From Candidatus Gastranaerophilales bacterium (lineage in GTDB: Bacteria; Cyanobacteriota; Vampirovibrionia; Gastranaerophilales; Gastranaerophilaceae), in contig CANQLK010000035.1 in assembly GCA_947624665.1 (NCBI GenBank), forward strand, positions 1 to 13,904: DNA of 13,904 bases. The letters are read 5' to 3'. The translations under genes and the position numbers were made by a program. Below, in pieces: positions 1 to 8,685 of the stretch; positions within the stretch are counted from its first letter, which is position 1; the number at the start of each line of letters is the position of its first letter. Under the pieces are notes generated by a model. That model saw only the letters and a program-made list of their open reading frames with translations. It made no database searches and was not told the origin of the DNA.

Positions 1-3000
1 GAAGGTTGAATTATATATTTACCGTCTTTAAATTCAAAGCTGTAACCTGATTTTGAAGCCACACCAGAGAGCAGCATTGCAAAATCTTCATCACCGTACA
101 TTGTTGAGGAATCTGCAACCGAAGCCCCTACGGATGCGGTTATTGCCGTATAGAAATTATTCTTATAGAATGTTTGTGTTAACCCCAACAAACCGCCGTT
201 TTGATTTGTAGTAACTCCGCTGTAATGCTGAGTTGAACCGTTATATCCGACATAACCCGTTGAAACTGTAACCCAACCGTGTTTTAATTCTTTTACATCA
301 CCGTCAGCACCAATTATTGTACCGTAAGTAATTGTATCGACATCCGGTCCGTTTTTAAGCGGTATTCTTTCAAAAGTAGCATAAGGTTTAACAAAGAAAC
401 CGTTGCTGTTAATTTCATTTGTATAGTTTTGTAGGTTCGCAGGTTCATTTATTGAATATTTGTTTGCATTCATCATTGCAAATTTTTCGCTTGAAGGCAA
501 AGCCGAGAATGTATCAGCGTGTTCGAATGCGTATCCGAATGTTTGATTCATGGTTGCGTATCCGCCTGATTGAGATGCAACTTCAGAAGGCAATACGGCA
601 GGGTTAAATCCGTCTGTCGGATTTCCTGAAGGAGAATTGCCTCTTGAGAATACAAAGTAACCTTCATTTCCGTATGTTCCGTCAGCCGAATAGGCTACAT
701 CGTATTTATATATCGGTGAAAATGCCGTCCAATTTTGACCTGACGTCGGAGCTTCTTTTATATTTGATACTACATTATTTTTGATTGCTTCATCCGCAAA
801 CGGTATAACTGTCTGCATGAATTTTGAATCACTTGTAATATTCATATCATTAAGATTGATTTTACCGTTTAAGGTTCTTGCGGATGAATAGTTATCAGCC
901 GATATTCTTCCCATTACTTCATTTTTTAAGTCAACATCTACAGAAGCTATATTGATATCACCGTTATTAAGGTTTAAATCATTTAAATGCAGATTGGTAA
1001 GTCCAAGATTTCCGATATTAAAGCTTCCGCCGTTCATTGCCAATGAATTGTTTTGGAAATCTTTGATATTTGATAATGTAGTATTACTGTTTATATTGTC
1101 AATCATTTGGTTTTGAACTTTGCCCGTTATATTGGTTTGTGCATTATCAAGTAACAAAGTACCTTTGTTTTCGGATGTAACGGTGCCGTTAATATCGGTT
1201 TTCCCTTTTATTACTGCAGTATTGTTGTTGGAAAGTTCAAAAGTATCTTCAAACTTCATATTTTCTAATGTTAAAGTACCTTTGTTGTTGATTTTATTTG
1301 CATTTTTCAATGATAAATCTGATAAGGTAACATTTTGTTCAGTTGATATATCGGATAATAAGTTATTACCGTTGAGGTCAAGAGTATTTGCACTTTCGCC
1401 CGTAATTTTAATATTTTTGCCTGATAACTCTTTAACGCTTCTGGTTAATTTTTGAACGTCACCTTTATTAACGGTGAATTCTTTTTCTACGTCATCGTCA
1501 ACTTTAAGTTCTGCCCAAGCGGCAAGATTATCTCTCCAGCCTGCGATTTTAATACTGTCATTTTTTGATTTTGTTGTTGCCAATCCGAAATCTGCGGCTA
1601 AAATATCATCGCTGGTCATTTTTGCTGCCGCTTCTTTGACTGTTCTTATATTTCCGTCAAGTCTGAGTTCGACATTTTTATCGGCAGCATCTATAATCTG
1701 AATAATATGAACGGTTTCGTTTTCAGGGGTAAAGTTTTTAACAGTATCTACAACAACATTTGATAAATTTATAATGCCGTCTTCACTTTTTAAAATATTA
1801 AATGTATCCGCTTTATCTTTTTCGGGGTCTGCATTTAGAGCAATATCAATATTGTATTTTACATTTTCGTCAGAATTTAATTCTTTAAAATTATATTTTG
1901 TATATAAAGAATCTGCAGTATTTATAACCCCTGATTTTGCGGTAAGTTTTGACTCACTGAATATATCGGAATAAGCTCCCAATTTCAGATTTGTATTATC
2001 CAAAACCGCATCCGCATTAATAATTTTATTATTAAGGATTATTGTTGAACTGTCATCACCATTTAAATTCAATTTATAACCCGACCCGTTAATAATATCG
2101 TTAAAAAGTAATGTACCTTTGTAGGAAGCGGTTAAAGTTAATGTTTTATCTCCGTCAATATAAATTGCTTCCTGTGTTTTTACTCCGTTAGATGTTACGT
2201 AGTTATTTGAAAACTCGTAAGTATCAAATTGGCTTATAATATTCAAATCTTGATTTGTCCATATAGCACCGCCTTGTGCTTCACCGCTTTCACTATCCGC
2301 ATGGTTTTCAACGAATGAAGTATTGGTTATAGTTGGTATATTACCTTCATTATAAATAGCGCCGCCTTTGGCTTCACCTGATTTTGAAATCGAGTAGTTC
2401 TTTGTGAAGCTGCCGTCATTTACTTCACTAATATTGCCTTTATTATATAAAGCACCGCCTTTGGCTTCACTGCTTTCATTTTTTGTATAGTTTTCATCAA
2501 ATGAAATATAGTTTACAGCACTTATATCACCTTCATTATAAACAGCTCCACCATTGGCTTTACCTGCAGTTGTATCCGCATGGTTCCCCGTGAATGAACC
2601 ACAGTTTATATAGCCTAATTCACCTTCATTATAAACAGCACCACCGAAGGATTCTCCCGAAGTATTGTTGGTGTAGTTATAATAATAGTGGCTGTATGGC
2701 AAATCAAATCCTGTTTTTGCCAGATTATAAACAGCTCCGCCTTTGGCATCACCTTCGGTTGTATTTGCGTAATTTTGAACAAATAATGAATCAATTAAGC
2801 TGCCGTATATAATATTACCTTCATTGTAGATTGCACCGCCTAAGGCGTCACCTGAATTAGTGTTAGCATAATTTTTGAAAAATTCTGTACCTAATAATGA
2901 TAAATTGGAGGTTTCCGTGTTGAATACAGCACCGCCTTTTGCCCCTGTATTACCTAAAATATAGTTATGATAGAAATCACCTGCTATCGTAAGGGAATTT

Positions 3001-4291
3001 GTTGCATTTGCATAAACGGCACCGCCTTCACCTGTATGTTTTTCTGAACTTGCATAGTTGCCGTAAAAATCACCCGTTATTGTAACGGATCTGTTTCTTG
3101 CATATTCAACAATAGCTCCGCCTTGAGAACTTACAGGTACCTCAGGTGTGCTTGGTGTGTTATCATCATCATGCTTATCCCCGTCAGAGTATGTGTAGTT
3201 ATGTATAAAGTTGCCTTCAATATTGGAAATACCGCCTATATCAAATATCGCACCGCCAAGCCCTTGGTAGCCTCTTGCATTATTTCCTACAAAATCACCT
3301 TTAATATTTTTAATTTCCGTAATACCTGAACTGTTAAATATGGCACCGCCATCCGCATATCTGTTTGCATAAGCGTGGTTATCAATAAAATCACCTGTAA
3401 TACTATCTATTACACCGTTGCTGTTGTATATGGCACCGCCGTATCCGTTGTGTTCTCCCGTAGATCTGGTGTAGTTAGAGATAAATTTTCCTTTTATATT
3501 ACCGATGTGAGTATATTTTGATGCACTTGAACCTCTATTAAGAATTGCACCACCGCTTGAATCCGAAGAGGCACTGATAAAGTTTCCGATAAAGTTTCCT
3601 TCTATTTCACCTATATAACCTGTTCCTGCGTTATATATAGCGCCGCCGTTATTGCTGGAAGTTGTTCCGTCCGTATCACTGTAGTTGTGTATAAAGTCAC
3701 CTTTTACTTTATCAATTTTACCTTGGTTATATATACCGTTACTGTTATGATCACCCGAAGTTATGTGATTTTCTATAAAATCCATTTCAATTAAATCTTT
3801 ACTTTCGGATGCTGATACATTATATGATGAATGCTGTTTATAGTGGTCTTTACTATCATAATGTGCCTCGTATGAAGTTTCGTCTTCTGTAGGCTCAAGA
3901 ATATCCCCGCCAAATTCATCTTTTGACCAGTTATAATATTGAACATTCTCTCCTGTCCCTTCGGGAGTCCTTTTTATATCAATTTGATAATATTGTGTTT
4001 TTAATTTTTGATTTTCACTATCCCATGTAAATGCTCTTACATTGCTTCCTTCTACATCTGACGGTGTCAGTGTATATGCACTTTTATCTTTTAAAGTCGG
4101 CTCAAGTCCTGCTGCATTTGCTATATCGATATTATTTGCGTATGCACATATAACAACCGCAGCGGCTAATGTCCTAATTCCCCCCCCCTTAGCATTTTTT
4201 CACTTTTATGTAAGTTAGACGTCGTATTTGTAATATTTAAATTTAATAAAGCTGCCAAAGTTAACTTTGAAGTTAATTCTCTTTTTTTCAT
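1..4291 (-). CDS. Giant Pmp-repeat autotransporter adhesin, frame broken at a G9 tract (phase OFF), 3' end outside window
   Basis: A surface adhesin of the type Va (autotransporter) kind. Translation starts at ATG 4291, with an SD CGGAG at 4304-4300 placed 8 nt upstream. The first 35 codons (MKKRELTSKLTLAALL... MLR) run into a G9 tract and stop at TAG 4168-4166, giving only 41 residues. In the next frame an ORF is open, with no stop, from 4199 to the window edge (about 1,400 codons). That ORF has no start codon near its beginning; its first ATG is at 3785 and lacks a signal peptide. Adding one G joins the frames as MLRGGGIRTLAAAVVICAYA...IANAA, a convincing signal peptide with an extended N-region. 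Order after it: acidic N-terminal segment; 15 GGA(I/L/V) Pmp-type repeats (about 3760-2250); a beta-helical non-repeat stretch (about 2250-850); a linker; then the start of an outer-membrane beta-barrel (about 580-1; e.g. GGYATMNQTFGYAF, NGFFVKPYATFE, ASVGASVADSSTMYGDEDF). The end of the barrel is missing. A consensus error in the G run, or a true pseudogene, are alternatives; the otherwise intact frame argues against decay. Confidence 0.85.
2250..3760 (-). repeat. Pmp-type GGA(I/L/V) protein repeats within the adhesin
   Basis: Fifteen GGA followed by I, V or L are readable in the adhesin frame, usually spaced about 30-37 codons, with one degenerate copy (NSNGIYN) at the N-terminal end. Most copies are preceded by a GDF..N, GNFI.N or FxxN-like strand (for example GDFIDNHA, GNFIHNYT, SFTGNHAD, SFVENHAD). 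The GGA(I/L/V) and FxxN pairing is the hallmark of the chlamydial polymorphic outer-membrane protein repeat, which folds as a beta-helix on the cell surface. Copies nearest the C-terminal side (about 2250-2850) are the most alike, sharing GEA-(K/N)-GGA-(I/V)-YNEG-(N/D). Copies nearer the N-terminus are more diverged and some carry insertions, such as an acidic/Pro-rich stretch (DGDKHDDDNTPSTPEVP) near 3190-3120. Confidence 0.8.
4180..4188 (-). repeat. Poly-G (G9) homopolymer in signal-peptide region, candidate phase-variation switch
   Basis: Nine consecutive G's on the coding strand, in a strongly AT-rich window with no other G or C run of comparable length. In the frame of ATG 4291 the codons are ATG CTA AGG GGG GGG GAA, followed four codons later by TAG. 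The downstream adhesin frame needs GGA ATT AGG ACA. A tract of n G's joins the two frames when n = 4, 7, 10 or 13, so n = 9 is OFF and a single-base gain turns the gene ON. Slipped-strand changes of G tracts of this length are the known mechanism of contingency genes in Campylobacter, Neisseria and Chlamydia pmp genes. A -1 ribosomal slip or RNA polymerase slippage on the run could also give some full-length product. Confidence 0.85.
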
Positions 4292-4299
4292 ACTATCTA

Positions 4300-4304
4300 C
4301 TCCG
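4300..4304 (-). promoter_or_regulatory. Ribosome binding site that fixes the adhesin start at 4291
   Basis: CGGAG on the minus strand, 8 nt before ATG 4291. It supports translation starting upstream of the G tract, which means the tract really lies inside the translated region. The later ATG at 4195, in the same frame, has no comparable SD. Confidence 0.65.
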
Positions 4305-4369
4305 AGTTTATTTTATTCTTTTAAATGAAAACTATTATTTTTACTTCCACGATTTATTATTTAATAAAC

Positions 4370-4445
4370 GTATACGCTGTATTTATTTGTATTTTGGGAA
4401 AATAAAAGTTGTATACCTTGTATTCTTAATGTATTTTAGGGAAAA
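4370..4445. repeat. Imperfect direct repeat, two ~34-bp units at 41-bp period, upstream of the adhesin
   Basis: Unit A is 4370-4402 and unit B is 4411-4445. Both begin with the palindromic core GTATAC, followed by TGTATT, then TGTATTTT and GGGAAAA (B has an extra A before GGG and an extra C in the middle). By hand alignment 28 of 33 aligned positions match, with two one-base gaps. The units lie roughly 80-155 bp before the adhesin start. The arrangement resembles tandem binding sites for a regulator, close to four helical turns apart. A weaker similarity continues around 4463-4485, but in such AT-rich DNA I do not count it as a third unit. Confidence 0.6.
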
Positions 4446-4602
4446 AATTAATTATTTGATTTTCACGTTATTTTAATATGATTTTAAACCTTTATAGAAT
4501 TGATCTCGGCTTAATTTATAAAAACTTTAGAATTCTTTTTTTAAATAATATTGTTCTTAATATTTCTTAATAAAATTTATCGGTAATTCTTAATTAAAAA
4601 GC

Positions 4603-4673
4603 AAAAATCCCTTGCTTTATATTGTTGACTATAGATTTGTTTAAATCTATCATAATATATGCAGGGGATTTTT
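4603..4673. repeat. 13-bp inverted repeat flanking the yhaO promoter, one arm covering its SD
   Basis: Arm 1 is AAAAATCCCTTGC (4603-4615) and arm 2 is GCAGGGGATTTTT (4661-4673). They pair over 13 positions, with one mismatch in DNA that becomes a G-U pair in RNA. Arm 2 contains the AGGGGA SD for the TTG start at 4677. A transcript from the promoter between the arms would lack arm 1. Any read-through RNA from upstream would contain both arms and could hide the SD. Confidence 0.5.
4625..4653 (+). promoter_or_regulatory. Sigma70-type promoter with a perfect palindrome (possible operator) for the yhaO-yhaN operon
   Basis: -35 TTGACT (4625-4630), 17-bp spacer, -10 TATCAT (4648-4653); each hexamer differs from consensus at one base. 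ATAGATTT-GTTT-AAATCTAT at 4631-4650 is a perfect 8-bp inverted repeat that fills the spacer and overlaps the -10. That is where a repressor would block RNA polymerase. Transcription would begin near 4660, giving a leader of about 17 nt with AGGGGA just before the TTG start. Confidence 0.6.
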
Positions 4674-4676
4674 ATT

Positions 4677-5957
4677 TTGGAATTTTCTTTTTTACATATA
4701 GCAGATATTCACTTAGGAAGACCGTTTTCGGATTTGTCTAAATATTCCGAAAATCATAAAAATATATTGAATAGAGCAACGGAAAAAACCTTTAATAATA
4801 TTATTGATTTCGCCTTGAATAATAAAGTGGATTTTGTTTTAATTGCAGGGGATACTTTTGACTCTGAAAATCAGGATTTTTCTTCTCAGCTTATTTTAAA
4901 AAGGGGGTTGAAAAAACTTGAAGAAGCTGAAATTAAAGCCTTTTTGATATGCGGTAATCATGATTGCGTTAATTCGTATAATAAAAATACTTTTAATTAC
5001 GCTGAAAATTCTCTTATAAAAATTATCGGAATAAATACTCCGAATTATACGGATATTGAAGTTGAGAATAACAGGCATGAAAAAATAGCCGTTTTGCATG
5101 CTTTAAGCTACACAACCGATAAAATGAATGAAAATCCCATACAATACTTCTCAAAATCAAATGATTTAAACAGATTAATGTTTCATATAGGGCTTTTGCA
5201 TTCTGATATAACATCAGAGAAGGACAGTTCTTATGCACCATGTTCATACGGTGAATTGGAAAATATCGGCTATGACTACTGGGCGCTGGGGCATATTCAT
5301 AAACCCGAACCTCAAATTAACGATAAAATTCAGTACTCGGGAACCGTTCAGGGCAGAAATATTAAAGAAACAGGTGCCCATGGCATTCGTTTTGTTAACG
5401 TCGAAAATAATATTATTGTTAGAAATGAATTTATAAAGCTTGATACGGTTCGATTTGAAGAAGTCACGGCAGATATTTCATCCGTTGATGATTTAACCCA
5501 AGCTTATGATATTATATTTGACAGTCTTGAAAACATTTTAAATGATGATTTTTGCGACCTTCATTTAGTCAATTTAAATCTTTCAGGCATTACTTCATTG
5601 TACGGGGATATAAACGATAATTTTTATAATGGGATTTCAGACAAAATTAGTGAAAGTTTTAATCAAAAAATCTGCATATCCCAAATCAGCAATAAATGTG
5701 AGCCGAGAACAGATAATGATATTTTGGAAAATGATGACGGAATATCAGGGGAATTATACCGAACTGCTTATAATGACTTAATATCGGATGAAATTATTTC
5801 AGGTTATGATAAAGAGTTCGCAGCCGTGTTAGAAAAATGTGAATTTGATGAAAAGGAATATGATTTGTTTAAAAATGCCGTAAAAAAATCGGCAAAAGAA
5901 GACTGTGTTAATATTTCAAGCTTAATATATTCTTCACACGAAAGCGGGGAGAATTAA
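4677..5957 (+). CDS. yhaO: SbcD/YhaO-like metallophosphoesterase, DNA exonuclease subunit
   Basis: The nuclease subunit of an SbcCD/Mre11-Rad50-type complex, acting in the cytoplasm on DNA ends or hairpins with the ATPase encoded next. Numbered from the upstream ATG at 4659, the metallophosphoesterase motifs are all present: D16-x-H18 (ADIHLG), GDTFD (64-68), GNHD (99-102), H181 (LLHSD) and GHIH (211-214). These are the ligands of the two-metal centre. The remaining roughly 200 residues are the less conserved capping and partner-binding part. Start choice: TTG 4677 has AGGGGA 8 nt upstream and lies just after the predicted transcription start (about 4660). ATG 4659 has no SD and would fall outside the transcript; it would give 432 rather than 426 residues. 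SbcD/Mre11 proteins also usually begin a few residues before FLHxAD. The stop TAA is directly followed by the next gene's ATG. The symbol is by family resemblance and pairing with a YhaN-like partner, so sbcD is an acceptable alternative. Confidence 0.88.
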   Translation: MEFSFLHIADIHLGRPFSDLSKYSENHKNILNRATEKTFNNIIDFALNNKVDFVLIAGDTFDSENQDFSSQLILKRGLKKLEEAEIKAFLICGNHDCVNSYNKNTFNYAENSLIKIIGINTPNYTDIEVENNRHEKIAVLHALSYTTDKMNENPIQYFSKSNDLNRLMFHIGLLHSDITSEKDSSYAPCSYGELENIGYDYWALGHIHKPEPQINDKIQYSGTVQGRNIKETGAHGIRFVNVENNIIVRNEFIKLDTVRFEEVTADISSVDDLTQAYDIIFDSLENILNDDFCDLHLVNLNLSGITSLYGDINDNFYNGISDKISESFNQKICISQISNKCEPRTDNDILENDDGISGELYRTAYNDLISDEIISGYDKEFAAVLEKCEFDEKEYDLFKNAVKKSAKEDCVNISSLIYSSHESGEN

Positions 5958-8675
5958 ATGGGCAGATTTATCTTTGAAAAAGCTGTTGTAGATGACACAA
6001 AAAAAGATATAAAAAAAAGCGTAGTTTATGGGTTTATCCCAGAAATAAACCTCATCTGCGGAAATAATGAAGCAGGTAAAAGCTCTTTAATGTCTTTTAT
6101 TAAAGACGGTTTATTTAAAGCTAAGAATCTTGATAAGGGCAGAATTTATTTTAAACTTCAGGATGATTATAAAACTTTGAATTTAAGAGCGGAAATTAAA
6201 GATAACAGAAGCTCGGATAAACGCTGCTGCTTATTTAATGAAGATACTTCTTCCGCTGTAGATTATTCTGTCTTAACGGATACCGTCAATCAGAAGTATT
6301 TTGAGCAGGGATTTTATATTACTCTTGACGATTTAATGAATGTACAAAATAAAAATACGGCTTCTTTGATTGATGTAATAAAAGACCCTTCGGGCGAAGT
6401 CCTTGTTAAATATTTAACTGCAGTGAAAAATGAAATAAAAAAGCTTTACGGGGACAATAAAAGGCTTACAAAAGAAACTTCTGATATTTTAGAAGAAATT
6501 AAATCTTTTGACCTTAGGATTAAAGAGCTTTCATCTAAAGAATCAGAGTATAACTCCGTTATTTCAGAACTTAAAAGCTTAAATGATGATATTTATAATC
6601 TTACAAGGAAAAAAATTTATATAAATTTAATTTTAAAATTGGGACAATATAATTCTCAGACTGCTGTTTTGAATGAACAATACAGCCGAGAATATGTTAA
6701 TTATAATGACTTACTATATAACGACAGAGAAAATTACCTCTCTTTAATAGAAAAATCAGCATTATATAAGGCGAACCTTGATAAAATAAACGATTTGAAA
6801 GAAAAAGAAGTATCAATTTCCGAAAAAATTAATTCTGATATCAATTTTTTGATTAACGAATACCAAATAACCGTTAATGAAGATATTATAAACAGTTATA
6901 ATCCCGATTATTCGTTATTCAAAAAAATTAAGAATTTATCTTTTGATTTGGAAAAGTTTGAAGAAGAACTCATTGTTTTAAAAACAAAAAAAGAAAACCT
7001 TGAAAATCTTTTAACAAACCTCAAACATGAATATATTCCGCAAAAGGATAATGTAATTTCAAAAGAAAAATATGATGATTTATTAAAAATGTATTCGTAT
7101 ATTGAGTCTGAAATGATTAAATATAATACATTATTGGCAAAAACAAATACGACTGACGGCACAAATAATAAAGAATCCGCTTTATATATGATAATTTTTG
7201 CGGCGTTCTTTTTGTTTTCTTTATTTGCAGGTTATATCAGCTATTTGCAAAATCTAAAACCGCTCTTATATACCTCTGTTGCGTTTTGTAGTATATGTGC
7301 AATCGCTTTTATTAAAATATTAATTGCTTTTAAAAATAATAAAATTTCTAATGAAGAGAAAAAAGCTAAATCTGATATTGAGAATATAATTTTAAATCTC
7401 AAAGAACGCTTAAAAAACGACTATTCAGATATTATTAATATTGAAAATTTATATTTTATCGCAAAAATCGAAAATATAAAAACCGATATTAATAATAAAA
7501 TTAACAAATTTTCGGATGTAAATAATTTAATTCAAAAAAATAATAATGAAATTAAATTAAATACCGAAAAGCTCCAAAGCATTAATTCCGAAATAACGGA
7601 ACTTAAAAACAGAACAAATGAAATAAACTCTGAAATTCAGAATATGATAAAATCTCAATTTACAAAATTTGAGATAGAAAACAAAGATTATAAAGAGATA
7701 TTTGAAATTTTAAAAAGGCTGAAAGACAATTTTTCTGAAAAAAATGATATTTGCAGGCAGATTGACAATTCACAAACAGATAATGAAAACATAAAATCTT
7801 TTGTAAATGACTTTATTGTCAAAAATAAAACAGATATAACTGTTGGAACGGATATTCGTGATATTACGGATAAAATAAAGACTGAATATGAAAGAAATTC
7901 TAATACAAAACATAAAATTGACTTGATTATGGCTGATATTAAAAATAAACAGGCTGATATCGCAAATCTGGAAGAAGAAAAGAAAAAATATCCCGAATTT
8001 ATCAGTATTAATGTTGATATATCAGATACTACTGCTTTAAAAGAAACGGAAGAAGAACTTGAATTAAAAAATAAAATAAGAAAAGAAGCCGAATATAAGA
8101 AAAAAAGCTTGGAAGACTTTGAAGGAATTGGCGAAATAAGAATTCAAAGAAATATACTGCTTGATACGTACAGAAAACAAGTATTTAAAATCTTAAAAAA
8201 TAAGCTTGTACTTGATATTGCACAAAGAGCAAAAAATAATTATTCCAAGATTCAGCCTGATTTAAAAAATGCACAAAAGTATCTTTCAATATTAACAGAC
8301 GGAAAATATACCAAAATAAACTTGGAAACTCAAGAAATACAAAATGATGACGGTTCAATCCGTAAAGAGTGGGCAATACTTTCCAGAGGAACAAAGGAGC
8401 AGCTGTATTTTGCACTAAGACTCGGTTATGCTTCAAATTACACAATAGATAAAACAACACTTGAACCAAACGGAAAAATGGCTCTGCCTCTAATAATAGA
8501 TGATTCTTTTGTTAACTTTGATACGGAAAGAACAAAAAAAGCGCTGTATTGTCTTGCCGATTTTGCTAAAACAAACCAAATTCTTTTCTTTACCTGTCAT
8601 AGCGATATTATGCGAAATTATTTTATGCAGATATGTAATGAGATTAATATTCCGTTAAATGTAATTTCTATGTAA
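5958..8675 (+). CDS. yhaN: YhaN-like (SbcC/Rad50-related) AAA ATPase with two mid-protein membrane helices
   Basis: ATPase partner of the upstream nuclease. It starts on the base after the yhaO stop, with GGGGAG in the yhaO 3' end as SD, so the two are probably translationally coupled. The 905 residues read: N-terminal ATPase lobe with Walker A GNNEAGKS (35-42); a long Lys/Glu/Asn-rich coiled coil; two hydrophobic segments (about 408-430, AAFFLFSLFAGYISYL, and 436-458, AFCSICAIAFIKILIAF); a second coiled coil; and a C-terminal ATPase lobe with ABC signature LSRGTKEQ (about 807), Walker B LPLIIDDSF (about 845) and a conserved His in FFTCHSD (about 881). SbcC and Rad50 carry a CxxC zinc hook at the coil apex. 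None is seen here, and the membrane pair occupies that position, which is the known layout of Bacillus YhaN. The complex may therefore sit at the membrane. Function beyond DNA-end processing is inferred. Confidence 0.87.
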   Translation: MGRFIFEKAVVDDTKKDIKKSVVYGFIPEINLICGNNEAGKSSLMSFIKDGLFKAKNLDKGRIYFKLQDDYKTLNLRAEIKDNRSSDKRCCLFNEDTSSAVDYSVLTDTVNQKYFEQGFYITLDDLMNVQNKNTASLIDVIKDPSGEVLVKYLTAVKNEIKKLYGDNKRLTKETSDILEEIKSFDLRIKELSSKESEYNSVISELKSLNDDIYNLTRKKIYINLILKLGQYNSQTAVLNEQYSREYVNYNDLLYNDRENYLSLIEKSALYKANLDKINDLKEKEVSISEKINSDINFLINEYQITVNEDIINSYNPDYSLFKKIKNLSFDLEKFEEELIVLKTKKENLENLLTNLKHEYIPQKDNVISKEKYDDLLKMYSYIESEMIKYNTLLAKTNTTDGTNNKESALYMIIFAAFFLFSLFAGYISYLQNLKPLLYTSVAFCSICAIAFIKILIAFKNNKISNEEKKAKSDIENIILNLKERLKNDYSDIINIENLYFIAKIENIKTDINNKINKFSDVNNLIQKNNNEIKLNTEKLQSINSEITELKNRTNEINSEIQNMIKSQFTKFEIENKDYKEIFEILKRLKDNFSEKNDICRQIDNSQTDNENIKSFVNDFIVKNKTDITVGTDIRDITDKIKTEYERNSNTKHKIDLIMADIKNKQADIANLEEEKKKYPEFISINVDISDTTALKETEEELELKNKIRKEAEYKKKSLEDFEGIGEIRIQRNILLDTYRKQVFKILKNKLVLDIAQRAKNNYSKIQPDLKNAQKYLSILTDGKYTKINLETQEIQNDDGSIRKEWAILSRGTKEQLYFALRLGYASNYTIDKTTLEPNGKMALPLIIDDSFVNFDTERTKKALYCLADFAKTNQILFFTCHSDIMRNYFMQICNEINIPLNVISM

Positions 8676-8685
8676 AAACAAAGTG

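Larger units (their letters stand above)
4292..4658. other. Regulatory intergenic region between divergent adhesin and yhaO-like genes
   Basis: No credible gene is present; the small ORF overlapping 4267-4476 on the plus strand has no SD and no recognisable content. The region is very AT-rich and must hold the start signals of both divergent genes. Visible structure: an SD for the adhesin; two direct repeats (4370-4402, 4411-4445); a small dyad AAAGCAA/TTGCTTT at 4598-4618; and the yhaO promoter with its palindrome (4625-4653). No clear -35/-10 pair for the adhesin could be chosen among many AT-rich options. Confidence 0.6.

Noticed and set aside
2250..3760. CRISPR-like periodic repeats of roughly 90-110 bp
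   Set aside because: The repeats are protein-level Pmp units in an open frame with varied DNA. There are no constant short repeats with unique equal-length spacers.
4195..4195. Alternative adhesin start at ATG 4195, just before the G tract
   Set aside because: It is in the same frame as ATG 4291, so it does not escape the frameshift, and it lacks a good SD.
1..4200. Several plus-strand ORFs (e.g. 1120-1455, 1474-1701, 2594-2812, 3123-3329)
   Set aside because: They are antisense to the continuous minus-strand adhesin frame, have no SD and encode no recognisable protein.
1..4291. Adhesin as a decayed pseudogene
   Set aside because: Apart from the homopolymer frameshift, the frame is open for about 1,400 codons with intact repeats and barrel motifs; decay would normally leave more stops.
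4598..4618. Hairpin AAAGCAA/TTGCTTT as an intrinsic terminator
   Set aside because: The stem is short and AT-rich, the T-tracts are weak, and no gene ends nearby on either strand. It overlaps the larger inverted repeat instead.
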